Positions 1 through 8,762 of a stretch of 48,781 bases of DNA are shown one piece after another. Within the stretch, counting starts at the first letter, position 1. Each line of letters starts with the position of its first letter. This stretch comes from Gammaproteobacteria bacterium (GTDB taxonomy: Bacteria > Pseudomonadota > Gammaproteobacteria > Steroidobacterales > Woeseiaceae). The notes below the pieces were generated by a model. It was not told where the DNA came from and did no database searches. It saw nothing but the letters and a program-made list of their open reading frames with translations. A program made the translations under genes and the position numbers. The stretch lies in assembly GCA_009937445.1 (NCBI GenBank), contig JAACFM010000008.1, positions 1 through 48,781 of the forward strand, written 5' to 3'.

Positions 1-619
1 CTGAGCCTTCCAGTACGGTATCGACATTGAGCTGTTGGCCGATATTCGTTATGTCCTGGTTTTGCCCCTTAAACGCGAAGGACGACGTTCGTGCCGCGAC
101 TTGCAGGTTTTTCAGTTTTGCGAGGGTATTCAGAAGCTCTTCAGATATTCCATCCGAAAAATACTCCTGGCTCGGATCATCGCTCATGTTGACGAAGGGC
201 AATACGCCGATCGAGTTGTAAACCCCGTCAGTGTCCTCGGGCTCAACGCTGTCGGCGACGGGTTGAGGATCGTCGGTCAGTACATAGTTTTGGACAACCA
301 GGAAAACGACGGCGATGACGAGCAAACCGACAACGACGTGATTAATCTTTTGGCCGGTCGATTCCGTAATCGACTGAGAGTGATCAACGTCCTTATCGCG
401 AACAATTCCATCCGGCGTCAGCTCGAAGGCCCATGCGAAGAGCAAGGCGACCGGAAAACCGATAATAGTGAACCAGGTTACGAGGGCCAAAGTCCATTCG
501 GGCAGGCGCATTACAGGAGCAACCGTATCGGTGACCTGGATGATCACCCAGGCAAACAGCAGATATGCGATGCCCACTCTGAATACATTGCGGCGTTTGA
601 GTTCTTGAAATATATTCAT
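1..619 (-). CDS. Membrane-anchored FlgO/TolB-like TPR protein, 5' part (C-terminus beyond window edge)
   Basis: This is the N-terminal 206 codons of a gene that runs off the left edge. The ATG at 617-619 opens MNIFQELKRRNVFRVGIAYL. Two hydrophobic segments follow at about residues 15-35 and 42-65, then the conserved stretch AWAFELTPDG, another membrane segment at about 95-112, and a periplasmic FlgO/TolB-like domain beginning IGVLPFVNMS, with YFSDGISEELLNTLAKL and AARTSSFAFKG. The same order of motifs is found in the complete gene at 45957-47819, so the missing part is probably the rest of the TolB-like domain plus TPR-type helices. The family is widespread in marine gammaproteobacteria and is often fused to signalling domains; its biochemical role is not settled. 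A TATACT box on the minus strand at 687-692 may be its -10 element. Confidence 0.85.
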   Translation of the reverse strand, partial: MNIFQELKRRNVFRVGIAYLLFAWVIIQVTDTVAPVMRLPEWTLALVTWFTIIGFPVALLFAWAFELTPDGIVRDKDVDHSQSITESTGQKINHVVVGLLVIAVVFLVVQNYVLTDDPQPVADSVEPEDTDGVYNSIGVLPFVNMSDDPSQEYFSDGISEELLNTLAKLKNLQVAARTSSFAFKGQNQDITNIGQQLNVDTVLEGS

Positions 620-711
620 TGAGCGCCTTTCATTAGTCCGACTTGAACCGGTCCGACATCATGTCCCCGGACTCAATTTACGGCTAAGTATATGATAGTT
701 TTGAGTTTGCT

Positions 712-1149
712 TCAGCGACTGAAACCGTCTAAGAGTTCGGGCAAGTCTTCAATTCTCTCGGTCAATTCTGGCGAGCGTTTCAGGATTGTCTTCATTGTAT
801 CGTCGACAACACTCGATGCATCGTCGAGGAGTTCCCGTCCGGCGGGGGTCAGTGCGGCGATTGCAAGTCGGGCATCGCGTTTGCTTTTGACCGTTGAAAC
901 GATGCTCAGCTTCTCCATGGGACGCAGTGCACGCGTAACGCCTGAGGGAGTCAGGCCTACTGCCTGTGCAAGGTCCACCCGGCTGGCCTGTGAGTCCGGC
1001 GCGTCGCCAAGGGCCCTCAAGAGCCGATATTCGGCGAGGCTGATGCCGCGAATCGCGCCGAGGCTGCTATCGAGGCGCCGTTCGAGTCGATTCCAGGCGG
1101 CGGCAAACGCCAGCGCCAATGTCTGTTCTGCTGTGGCTTCCTTATGCAT
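712..1149 (-). CDS. MarR-family transcriptional regulator
   Basis: A 145-residue protein of typical MarR length. The winged helix-turn-helix is clear: LAEYRLLRALGD leads in, SRVDLAQAVGLTPSGVTRAL is the recognition region at about residues 57-76, and the wing holds KSKRDARLAIAALTPAGREL, with the conserved Asp-Ala-Arg of the family. Terminal helices form the dimer interface. MarR proteins usually repress their own gene and a neighbour and release DNA when a small, often phenolic or lipophilic, ligand binds. A palindrome candidate lies 20-44 bases upstream of the start (1169-1193), in the gap shared with the divergent ATPase gene. The target genes and ligand are not shown by the sequence. Confidence 0.88.
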   Translation of the reverse strand: MHKEATAEQTLALAFAAAWNRLERRLDSSLGAIRGISLAEYRLLRALGDAPDSQASRVDLAQAVGLTPSGVTRALRPMEKLSIVSTVKSKRDARLAIAALTPAGRELLDDASSVVDDTMKTILKRSPELTERIEDLPELLDGFSR

Positions 1150-1168
1150 GCGTAAAGCATAACAGGTA

Positions 1169-1193
1169 CGTGATCAATCACGCAATGATCAAT
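1169..1193. promoter_or_regulatory. Candidate MarR operator
   Basis: CGTGAT-CA-ATCACG at 1169-1182 is a perfect inverted repeat with 6-base arms. The octamer TGATCAAT occurs at 1171-1178 and again at 1186-1193. The site lies in the 141-base gap between the divergent MarR and ATPase-FHA genes, just upstream of the MarR start, where an autoregulating MarR dimer would be expected. Binding is inferred only from position and symmetry. Confidence 0.45.
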
Positions 1194-1290
1194 TAAAAGA
1201 CCAAGAAATTTGGACATTATGGAATCTCATCTACGCTTTCGCTTGCGTTAGAGCAATAATAAGGAAAACAACAAGAAACGTAGAAAAACT

Positions 1291-2460
1291 ATGCCACAAC
1301 ACAACTTATCTATTGCCAGCAAAGCATTCGGTAAACACGCGGATCCCGGCCTTATCATCGCCTGCCAGTCGCATCAGGACGCGTTGCGCTTCCTGTCAGC
1401 CGAACTCAACCGGGAAAACGGCATAGCTCTGCTGCAGGGCCCCAAGGGCGCGGGCAAGACAACAATCGTCAATGAGCAGTTGAGTTGGTCGTCGCGAGAC
1501 GCAGCTGTCGCCATGCTTGATGGCACCCACCTGACGCCGCGCAAGCTGTCTGCCGGAATGTTGGCGCAATTCGATGTACAGGCGGCCTCACAACAGGATG
1601 AACATTTGCTGCAGGCGCTGAACGGTTTTCTGACCGAGCAAACGCGTAACGGGCGACCACCGATCCTCATTCTGGATAACGCGGATCGAGCCACGCTCAG
1701 CGCGCTGCGACTGTTGAATTGGCTCGCGGACCTGGACGTGCGCGGAAAATTTGCGTTGCGCATTATTCTCACCGGCAAGGAAATGTTGTCGACGTTATTG
1801 AACCAGGACGCCATGCGCAGCCTTTATCGACGCAATCCGACTGCGTTCTCCCTGAATCCAATGACATCGCAGGAAACGATGATCTATTTGAGAACGCGAC
1901 TCATCGCAGCGGGAGGTGAGCGCAGCGAAAAAGTTTTTCCAATCGACGTCTGCGAGAAATTACGTTCGTTGTCACACGGCTGGCCCGGTCCGCTGAATGA
2001 TCTGGCTTATGAAGCCATGCAGCGTATGACGGACTTGCAAAAGGCGCGGCGTGTACCGCTGCTCACGGTGAGCCGCGACGGCGTCACGGTTGCAGAGTAC
2101 CAACTCACCGAGCGCCAATACGTCATCGGCAGAGCCGAATTGGCGGATATCGTCATAGAGGACGGCTATGCGAGCAAGATGCATGCGATGTTGCAGGTGT
2201 ACGCGAACGCGGTCGTGTTGGTTGATCTCAACAGCACCAATGGAACGACCGTGAATTCCATCGTGACTCAGAAGACGATTCTGCGGAACAACGACATCAT
2301 TTCACTGGGTCATTTCAGGCTCAAGATCGAGAACGTACCGGCGATCAGCCCGGACATGGAAGAACGCATAAAAGCATCCGATACTTTGACGATGCAACAT
2401 CTCGGGGACATGCGTCGCACGCGCGCCAAGCGTAATATAAAGGCATTGAAGAACAAATAG
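1291..2460 (+). CDS. ExeA/GspA-like AAA ATPase with C-terminal FHA domain
   Basis: A 389-residue fusion. The N-terminal part is an AAA ATPase of the ExeA/GspA (AAA_22) type: Walker A GPKGAGKT at about residues 50-57 and Walker B PILILDNAD at about 127-135, followed by the helical lid. The C-terminal 120 residues form a forkhead-associated domain: YVIGRAELADIVI (Gly-Arg of the phosphothreonine site) and LVDLNSTNGTTVN (the Asn-Ser-Thr-Asn-Gly signature). FHA domains bind phosphothreonine peptides, so ATPase activity or assembly may be controlled by a Ser/Thr kinase. ExeA homologues usually help assemble secretin pores, but no secretion gene is visible here. The gene is 18 bases upstream of the CoA-transferase gene and may be its first operon member. 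The upstream gap is AT-rich and contains AAGGAAAA. Confidence 0.85.
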   Translation: MPQHNLSIASKAFGKHADPGLIIACQSHQDALRFLSAELNRENGIALLQGPKGAGKTTIVNEQLSWSSRDAAVAMLDGTHLTPRKLSAGMLAQFDVQAASQQDEHLLQALNGFLTEQTRNGRPPILILDNADRATLSALRLLNWLADLDVRGKFALRIILTGKEMLSTLLNQDAMRSLYRRNPTAFSLNPMTSQETMIYLRTRLIAAGGERSEKVFPIDVCEKLRSLSHGWPGPLNDLAYEAMQRMTDLQKARRVPLLTVSRDGVTVAEYQLTERQYVIGRAELADIVIEDGYASKMHAMLQVYANAVVLVDLNSTNGTTVNSIVTQKTILRNNDIISLGHFRLKIENVPAISPDMEERIKASDTLTMQHLGDMRRTRAKRNIKALKNK

Positions 2461-2478
2461 CCCAAACCCCGGGGAACC

Positions 2479-4179
2479 GTGAATTTACTCGAACGAGCAG
2501 GATTGCTTCTGCACATACTTCGTTGGCGCCTGACCTGGAACCGGCGCGATACGGCGTACCTGTCGCCAGAAGCTTTGCCAGACAAGTTCAAGTCCGCGCG
2601 TGCCGCCGTGGAGTTGATTCCGGATAAGGCTTGCGCCATCTCTTGCGGAATTGCCGGCAATGCGCGCTGCTCGATTTTCTTCTGGGCCCTGCGCGAGCGA
2701 TTCCAGAAGACCGCTTCACCGCAGGGCTTGACGTGGATCTCTGTGGGCGGCCAGGGCGGCCGGGGTCGCGTTCCCGGTACTGTGGAAGAAGTTGGGCTGG
2801 ACGGTCTGGTGAGCCGGTATATCTCCGGGCATACAGAAACTGCCAAGTCTTTCTTGCGCCTCGCTGACGCGGATCGTCTGGAATTACACACTTTGCCGCA
2901 GGGGGAAATGGCCCACGTCATCGAGGCTCAGGCGCGAGGCGAGCGTGAAGTGCGCAGTCACACCGGTGTTGGCTCTTTTCTCGATACACGAGTGGGTCGA
3001 GGTTCGCCGGTAACGCCCAATGCGACAGCACAATACGCACATGCAGACGGTGATGAGATCGTTTACAGCTTGCCCCTGATTGATATTGCGCTAATTAACG
3101 CGCCGTACGCGGATCGCGAGGGCAATATCTACTTTCGGAACGCGGCGACAATCACTGAGAATATCGAAGCGGCACGTGCCGCAAAGAAAAACGGCGGCCT
3201 TGCGATGGTGTCCGTGTCTGCTCTGATTGATCGTGACGAGGAATCAATCGGACTGACCGCGGACGAGGTGGATGTAGTGGTTATTGATCCGCGTAACGAG
3301 CAAGTCGGGTCCGTACTGCAGCACAGGCATTGGCACATGCTGACCGCAGGCGCCGATGTCGATGAAAACAAAGCGATGGCACGGCTTCGTTTTATCAACA
3401 AGGTACTTGGCATAACGCCTCGCCGCAGCGGACTCGACCTTGCCTTGGCACGGCTGGGTGCGAAGACGTTTGTTGACAACGTCGCGGCAGGATCGACTGT
3501 GAATATCGGCGTGGGCATGGCTGAGGAGGTCTGCCGCGAGCTTTGTGCCAATCCAACGCGCCAGCGCATTACTTTCACGACCGAGTCGGGTCCATACGGT
3601 GGCCTGCCAACGCCAGGTATTTTCTTCGGCGCGGCCATCAATCCACTAAGACTCGAATCGTCGGCATGGATGTTCCATCATTATCGCGAGCACCTGGACG
3701 CGACCATGCTGGGTTTTTTGCAGCTGGACTCAGACGGCAATATCAACCTCTCTAATCGCGGTCCTCGCATGCTGGACTATGTCGGGCCCGGCGGTGCACC
3801 AAGCATTATCGAATCCGCCAACACCGTACTGTTCATCGGCAAATGGATGCTGGGGGCCGGGATCAGCATTCAAGACGGGCAGTTGCGTCTGGACAAGCCG
3901 GGCAAACCGAAAATCGTTGAGCGAGTCGATGAAGTGACCTTCAACGGCAAGGTCGGTCTCGCGGACGGCAAGAAGATCTTCTACGTCACTGATCTCGCTG
4001 TATTACAACTTACTGAGGCCGGGCTGGTCTTACGGGCCGTTATGCCGGGCATTGATATCGAGCGCGATCTGCTTGCTAATACGAACGCGCGTATCATTGT
4101 GCCAACCGCGCCCGAGACGGTGTCGGCATCGATTGTAACGGGCAAAGAATTTGAGCTCAGCTGGGCGGAGAGTAGTTAA
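2479..4179 (+). CDS. Class I (propionate/acetate-type) CoA-transferase
   Basis: A 566-residue protein with fused alpha and beta halves, as in Pct-type class I CoA-transferases. The GTG start follows GGGGAA at 2471-2476. The second half holds TTESGPYGGLPTPG, which aligns with the family motif carrying the catalytic glutamate that forms the glutamyl-CoA thioester; I place it at Glu369. The alpha half contains GIAGNARCSIFFWA and the Gly-rich VGGQGGRGR. The reaction expected is transfer of CoA from a donor acyl-CoA to a free carboxylic acid in the cytoplasm. The stop shares its final A with the ATG of the next gene (position 4179), so the two are probably made together. That gene encodes a 2-hydroxyacyl-CoA lyase-like enzyme, suggesting 2-hydroxy acids as acceptors. 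Subfamily assignment is by motif only. Confidence 0.82.
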   Translation: MNLLERAGLLLHILRWRLTWNRRDTAYLSPEALPDKFKSARAAVELIPDKACAISCGIAGNARCSIFFWALRERFQKTASPQGLTWISVGGQGGRGRVPGTVEEVGLDGLVSRYISGHTETAKSFLRLADADRLELHTLPQGEMAHVIEAQARGEREVRSHTGVGSFLDTRVGRGSPVTPNATAQYAHADGDEIVYSLPLIDIALINAPYADREGNIYFRNAATITENIEAARAAKKNGGLAMVSVSALIDRDEESIGLTADEVDVVVIDPRNEQVGSVLQHRHWHMLTAGADVDENKAMARLRFINKVLGITPRRSGLDLALARLGAKTFVDNVAAGSTVNIGVGMAEEVCRELCANPTRQRITFTTESGPYGGLPTPGIFFGAAINPLRLESSAWMFHHYREHLDATMLGFLQLDSDGNINLSNRGPRMLDYVGPGGAPSIIESANTVLFIGKWMLGAGISIQDGQLRLDKPGKPKIVERVDEVTFNGKVGLADGKKIFYVTDLAVLQLTEAGLVLRAVMPGIDIERDLLANTNARIIVPTAPETVSASIVTGKEFELSWAESS

Positions 4180-5912
4180 TGAACGGTGGTCAAAGTATTG
4201 CGAGGGTGCTGCAGTCCCACGGAGTGAAGTTTCTGTTCACGCTGTGCGGTGGACATATTTCACCCATTCTCAAAAGCGCCAAGGATCTGGGTATCCGCAT
4301 CGTTGACGTACGCCACGAAGCGACCGCTGTTTTTGCCGCAGATGCTGTTGCGCGTATCAGCGGTGTTCCCGGCGTTGCTGCCGTCACGGCGGGGCCGGGT
4401 GCGACCAACACGATAACGGCGGTGAAGAACGCGCAGCTCGCGCAATCGCCCGTGGTATTACTCGGTGGCGCCGCTGCGACCGTACTCAAGGGCCGCGGCG
4501 CGCTGCAGGATATTGATCAACTGGCATTGTTCAAACCGCACGTTAAGTGGGCGACCGCAGTGTCGAGAGTGCGTGATCTTGCTCCAGCGCTCGCAAAGGC
4601 TTTTCGGATTGCGCAAAGTGGTGTGCCCGGGCCAGTGTTTGTCGAATGCCCCGTCGATTTACTCTACGACGAATCGCTTATCCGTGAATGGTATGCCGCG
4701 AGCACACCCAAAGGTAACGGGCTGCAGGATCGCGCCGTGCGGGCTTACCTGAACTATCGGACCAAGCGGCTGTTCGCCGGCGTTGACGATACCGGCGAAG
4801 TTACCGTCAGCGAGGTGGCGCAACTAACGCCTGCGACTCGCGATATCGATCGCGCGGTGGCAAGCATCGCCAAGGCCGAACGGCCGGTTCTCGTTGTCGG
4901 CAGTCAGGCGCTGGTTGATTCAAGTCAGGCAGCGGCCGTGGCGACAGCCATTGAGTCCCTCGGCATACCCGTTTATTTGTCGGGGATGGCCCGCGGTCTC
5001 ATGGGGGCGGCGCATCCATTGCACCGTCGTCATCAACGACGCAAAGCATTGCGTGAGGCAGATCTTGTCATACTGGCCGGAGTACCGTCCGACTTCAGGC
5101 TGGACTACGGTCGCAACGTTCGCCGCAGCGCCTGTCTCATTTCGGCGAACCGGAGTCGAGTCGATCTGAATCGCAACCGCCGTCCCGATATCGGTGCCAG
5201 CGCGGACGCAGGGCTATTTCTGCGTGGCTTGGCCAATAAGCTCGAAGCAGGGGTCAGTTCCCGGTGGCAAGCGTGGCAAGCACAGTTGCTCTCGCGTGAT
5301 GCGGACAGAGAACGCGAAATCGATACCAATGCCGGTCGATCCGCAGAGTTTCTTAACCCGGTTTCACTCTGCAGAAGCATCGACGCAGGTCTGCCCGACA
5401 ACAGTGTACTCATCGCCGATGGTGGAGATTTCGTCGGCACGGCTTCCTACATCGTCAAACCCAGAAAGCCTCTGACCTGGCTTGATCCGGGTGTATTCGG
5501 AACACTCGGTTGCGGTGCCGGCTTCGCGCTCGGGGCGAGCATGTGTTACCCCGACCATGCAATATGGATCTTATTCGGTGATGGTTCCGTCGGTTATGCG
5601 CTGGCTGAGTTCGATACTTTCGCGAGGCACAACATCCCCGTGATCGCAGTCGTCGGCAACGATGCAGGCTGGACACAAATCGCGCGGGAGCAAGTCAAGA
5701 TACTCGACGACGATGTCGGCACGGTGCTTGAGCGCAGCGACTACCATGAAGTTGCCGCAGCGCTGGGTGGAAAAGGCATACTGTTGAAACACGCCGATCA
5801 AACGGCCAGCTGTTTGCAGGAGGCGAGGGACGCCGCTGCGAAGAACGTGCCGGTATTATTGAACAGTTGGTTGGATAAAACGGATTTTCGGGAAGGTTCG
5901 CTGTCGATGTAG
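4179..5912 (+). CDS. Thiamine-diphosphate 2-hydroxyacyl-CoA lyase, ILVBL/HACL2-like
   Basis: A 577-residue ThDP enzyme with the three usual domains. The cofactor-activating glutamate is Glu47 in [13 protein letters not shown]; the diphosphate/Mg motif starts at GDG 467-469 and ends at the Asn-Asp of VVGND near 494-495. From memory it resembles human ILVBL (HACL2) much more than acetolactate synthase: shared stretches include [34 protein letters not shown] and the C-terminal DFR.GS. HACL2 cleaves 2-hydroxyacyl-CoA to formyl-CoA and an aldehyde one carbon shorter (alpha-oxidation). No regulatory subunit or other branched-chain amino-acid gene is nearby. Its partners, a CoA-transferase before and a GMC oxidoreductase after, fit that role. 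Annotation pipelines would likely call it acetolactate synthase large subunit, which I consider wrong. Confidence 0.85.
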   Translation: MNGGQSIARVLQSHGVKFLFTLCGGHISPILKSAKDLGIRIVDVRHEATAVFAADAVARISGVPGVAAVTAGPGATNTITAVKNAQLAQSPVVLLGGAAATVLKGRGALQDIDQLALFKPHVKWATAVSRVRDLAPALAKAFRIAQSGVPGPVFVECPVDLLYDESLIREWYAASTPKGNGLQDRAVRAYLNYRTKRLFAGVDDTGEVTVSEVAQLTPATRDIDRAVASIAKAERPVLVVGSQALVDSSQAAAVATAIESLGIPVYLSGMARGLMGAAHPLHRRHQRRKALREADLVILAGVPSDFRLDYGRNVRRSACLISANRSRVDLNRNRRPDIGASADAGLFLRGLANKLEAGVSSRWQAWQAQLLSRDADREREIDTNAGRSAEFLNPVSLCRSIDAGLPDNSVLIADGGDFVGTASYIVKPRKPLTWLDPGVFGTLGCGAGFALGASMCYPDHAIWILFGDGSVGYALAEFDTFARHNIPVIAVVGNDAGWTQIAREQVKILDDDVGTVLERSDYHEVAAALGGKGILLKHADQTASCLQEARDAAAKNVPVLLNSWLDKTDFREGSLSM

Positions 5913-5918
5913 AGGCCT

Positions 5919-7508
5919 ATGGATTACGACTGGCTCATAATTGGTTCTGGATTTGGTGGCAGCGTCTCGGCGCTGCGCCTGGCTGAAAAAGGGTATGCGG
6001 TCGGAGTCATCGAAGCGGGGCAACGCTTTGAAGACAGCGAGTTTGCAGAATCCACCTGGCAATTGAGCCGCTATCTTTGGGCGCCGTTCCTCGGCTTTCG
6101 CGGCATCATGCGATTTACTCCGTTCAAGGATGTTTTCGCGGTGAGTGGCGCTGGTGTCGGCGGTGGCAGCGTGGTTTACGCAAATACTCTGTACCGCGCC
6201 AAAAAGGCATTCTTCAAGAACCCGCAATGGGCAGAACTCGGCGATTGGGAGCAGGAACTCGCGCAATCCTATGAGACAGCCGAGCGCATGCTGGGTGTCA
6301 ATGAAGTTCCGTTTGCAAGCCCCGGAGACAAATTGCTACAGGACTACGCGGCCAGCATCGGCGTTGCAGAAACCTTTCGCCGCACCCCGGTTGCCGTATT
6401 TTTCGGTGAGCCCGGTAAGACCGTCTCTGATCCGTTCTTCGATGGAGAGGGCCCGGACCGTACGGGTTGCATCCGCTGTGGAGCGTGCATGGTGGGTTGC
6501 CGTGTCGGCGCCAAGAACACCTTGCTAAAGAACTATCTCTGGTTCGCAGAGAAGCTGGGGGTTGCGATTCTACCGAATCGCAAAGTCGTCGACATTCGGC
6601 CGTTGGGGAGCGGCGATGGCAGCGACGGCTACGAGATTCGGACCCGGTCACCTGGTTTGTTCGGCGGCAGAGAAAAGGTTTTGACAGCGCAGGGTGTTGT
6701 CGTTTCAGCCGGTGCGCTGGGTACCAACCACTTGTTGGCAAACTGTAAGCACAGTGGATCATTGCCAAACATCAGTGACCGGCTTGGCAAGCTGGTCCGA
6801 ACCAATAGCGAATCGATTTTGGGTGTCACCATGCCCGACGATTCTCTCGAGCTGTGGAATAGCGTTGCAATCAGCTCGAGTATTCACACCGATGCAGATA
6901 CCCATATCGAAGTTGTCACCTACGGTGAAAGGGGTGATCTCCTGAGCATGATTATGACGTTGATAACGGGTGATGGCACACGCTACACACGCGTATTCGC
7001 CTTGCTCCGAAATGCCATACGTCATCCGCTCGACTTTCTTAAAACCTGCTGGCCATTTGGCTGGTCAAGACGGTCGATCGCTTTACTCGTGATGCAGAGT
7101 CTCGATAACGCGATCTCTTTTCGTGCGAAGAAGCGCTGGTTTGGAAAAGGCGTACGCTTGAGTACCGAGCAGGATCCCGAGAGACCAAACCCTACCTACA
7201 TCGATGCCGGCAACAAAGCGGCGGCCTGGATTGCAGAGCAAACGGGCGGGGTTGCCCAGATCGGCTTGCTGGAAGCTGTTGCAAATATTCCTACCACAGC
7301 GCACATACTTGGCGGCGCTGCGATTGGAGCGGATGCGGAGCACGGTGTCATTGATGTCCAACAGCGAGTTTTTGGCTACGAGAACTTGATGATCTGTGAC
7401 GGCTCTGCGGTACCGGCTAACCCGGGCGTCAATCCGTCGCTCACGATCACCGCGATGACGGAACGTGCGATGTCGAAAGTACCGGCAAAATCGCAACGCA
7501 GCGACTAG
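5919..7508 (+). CDS. GMC-family FAD oxidoreductase with four-Cys motif (cholesterol-oxidase-like)
   Basis: A 529-residue flavoenzyme. The N-terminus has the dinucleotide-binding motif IIGSGFGGSVSALRLAEKG with the following acidic residue in GVIEAG. The GMC C-terminus carries AHILGGAAIG and NPGVNPSLTITAMTERAM. Residues 184, 187, 190 and 194 form CxxCxxCxxxC (CIRCGACMVGC), a ferredoxin-like spacing known in the cholesterol-oxidase-like branch and consistent with an iron-sulfur cluster. Such enzymes oxidise alcohols, including sterols; the natural electron acceptor is uncertain. It starts 6 bases after the ILVBL-like gene, so it is third in the operon and may act on the aldehyde or alcohol made there. 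Its TAG stop overlaps the stop of the opposing MFS gene within one CTAG. Confidence 0.83.
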   Translation: MDYDWLIIGSGFGGSVSALRLAEKGYAVGVIEAGQRFEDSEFAESTWQLSRYLWAPFLGFRGIMRFTPFKDVFAVSGAGVGGGSVVYANTLYRAKKAFFKNPQWAELGDWEQELAQSYETAERMLGVNEVPFASPGDKLLQDYAASIGVAETFRRTPVAVFFGEPGKTVSDPFFDGEGPDRTGCIRCGACMVGCRVGAKNTLLKNYLWFAEKLGVAILPNRKVVDIRPLGSGDGSDGYEIRTRSPGLFGGREKVLTAQGVVVSAGALGTNHLLANCKHSGSLPNISDRLGKLVRTNSESILGVTMPDDSLELWNSVAISSSIHTDADTHIEVVTYGERGDLLSMIMTLITGDGTRYTRVFALLRNAIRHPLDFLKTCWPFGWSRRSIALLVMQSLDNAISFRAKKRWFGKGVRLSTEQDPERPNPTYIDAGNKAAAWIAEQTGGVAQIGLLEAVANIPTTAHILGGAAIGADAEHGVIDVQQRVFGYENLMICDGSAVPANPGVNPSLTITAMTERAMSKVPAKSQRSD

Positions 7509-8755
7509 GTGACTTCCTCGTCTTCCTGGAGTATCTCTTCCTCATAAATGTGCGATGCGGTTTGGGTAGCAGCGAGTGCGTCGCTGAATGAGATCGGGTG
7601 GTCGATATCGGTGACTTCGCTTTGCGTCGTTCGGAACAGGATGTAAAGCGCTGCCACGCCGTGCGTGATGGCGGCATAGACAAACAGGTAACCGTCGTTG
7701 CGGAAGGTCATCAAAGCCGACGCGATGAACGGTCCGATTGTCGCGCCAACCCCATACATCAGTAACAAGCCGCTCGATACCGTAACGTACTCGTGTGATT
7801 CCGCATGATCGTTCGCATACGCGACCGAGACCGTATACAGCGGGAAGGCGAGTGCTCCCCACGCTGCGCCGAGGATATTCACCGTCAGAAATGACATTTC
7901 GCCAGGGTACAGACCGAGAGCCAGGCCGACGGCGCAACCAGCGATCGTGACGGCGATAAGGGTTCCGCGACGACTGTATTTGTCTGACAGCAGGCCAATA
8001 GGCCATTGTAAAACGGCACCGCCGACAACCGCTGAGGTCATAAACCAGGCGGCGAGTGAGGTGCCTTCGGATATGCTGCCTGTGAAGACCGGCGCCAGCG
8101 ACCAGAACGCGCCGTTCGCGAGTCCGGCGAACAGGCAACCGATGGATCCCGACGGCGACACTTTGAAGAGTCTTGGGATATCGATCGATGCGGACTGCGG
8201 CAGCTCTGGTGAAGGAGCTTTTGATAGTGCTATCGGCACCGCTCCGATCGAAACCAGCACAGAGGCGATCAGGAACAACTCGAAATCAGCTGGGTCGTAC
8301 AGCAAGGTCAGCATCTGTCCGATCGCGAAAACCGTTAGCGTAATCATCGCGTAGGTGGAAAACACGATGCCGCGTGTTTGGTTACTGGAGCGTTCGTTAA
8401 GCCAGCTTTCGATTACAACGTATAGCACCGCAAAACAGAACCCGGTAACCAGCCGCAGCAATCCCCAGGCAACCGGTTGAACGACCAGAGCATGTACTAA
8501 CGGCGACGCTGACGCGAGTGCACTCATCGCGAGGAACACACGCACGTGCCCGACCCGACGTACCAAATCGCCGCCTTTCAGGCAGCCGAGCGTGAAGCCA
8601 ACGAAATAGGCCGCACCCATGGCGGCAATCGCAAAAGTTGGAAAGGCCTCGAGAGACGCTCGCACTGGCAGCAAGGTGCCCTGCAGGCCCTGACCGGTCA
8701 GCAAAATGGACGCGCTGATCAGTAGAGCGGCGACGGGTGCGAGCGTATTTTTCAT
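7505..8755 (-). CDS. MFS transporter, YcaD-like
   Basis: A 416-residue inner-membrane protein with about twelve hydrophobic segments. The loop after the second helix reads GGDLVRRVGHVR, the usual MFS signature position, and the middle part carries VIESWLNERSSNQTRG, which recalls the YcaD family of major facilitator transporters. The C-terminal 40 residues are acidic and cytoplasmic. The substrate cannot be read from the sequence. It is 7 bases downstream of the DMT transporter gene on the same strand, so the two are probably co-transcribed, and it converges with the GMC oxidoreductase gene with no room for a terminator. Confidence 0.82.
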   Translation of the reverse strand: MKNTLAPVAALLISASILLTGQGLQGTLLPVRASLEAFPTFAIAAMGAAYFVGFTLGCLKGGDLVRRVGHVRVFLAMSALASASPLVHALVVQPVAWGLLRLVTGFCFAVLYVVIESWLNERSSNQTRGIVFSTYAMITLTVFAIGQMLTLLYDPADFELFLIASVLVSIGAVPIALSKAPSPELPQSASIDIPRLFKVSPSGSIGCLFAGLANGAFWSLAPVFTGSISEGTSLAAWFMTSAVVGGAVLQWPIGLLSDKYSRRGTLIAVTIAGCAVGLALGLYPGEMSFLTVNILGAAWGALAFPLYTVSVAYANDHAESHEYVTVSSGLLLMYGVGATIGPFIASALMTFRNDGYLFVYAAITHGVAALYILFRTTQSEVTDIDHPISFSDALAATQTASHIYEEEILQEDEEVT

Positions 8756-8762
8756 CGCCGGA

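Noticed and set aside
35-622. Plus-strand open frame of 195 residues at the left edge
   Set aside because: It is antisense to the minus-strand TolB-like gene, whose protein matches the family and the paralogue at 45957-47819.
4179-5912. Annotation as acetolactate synthase large subunit
   Set aside because: No small subunit or ilv gene is nearby, and the motifs follow ILVBL/HACL2 closely through to the C-terminus.
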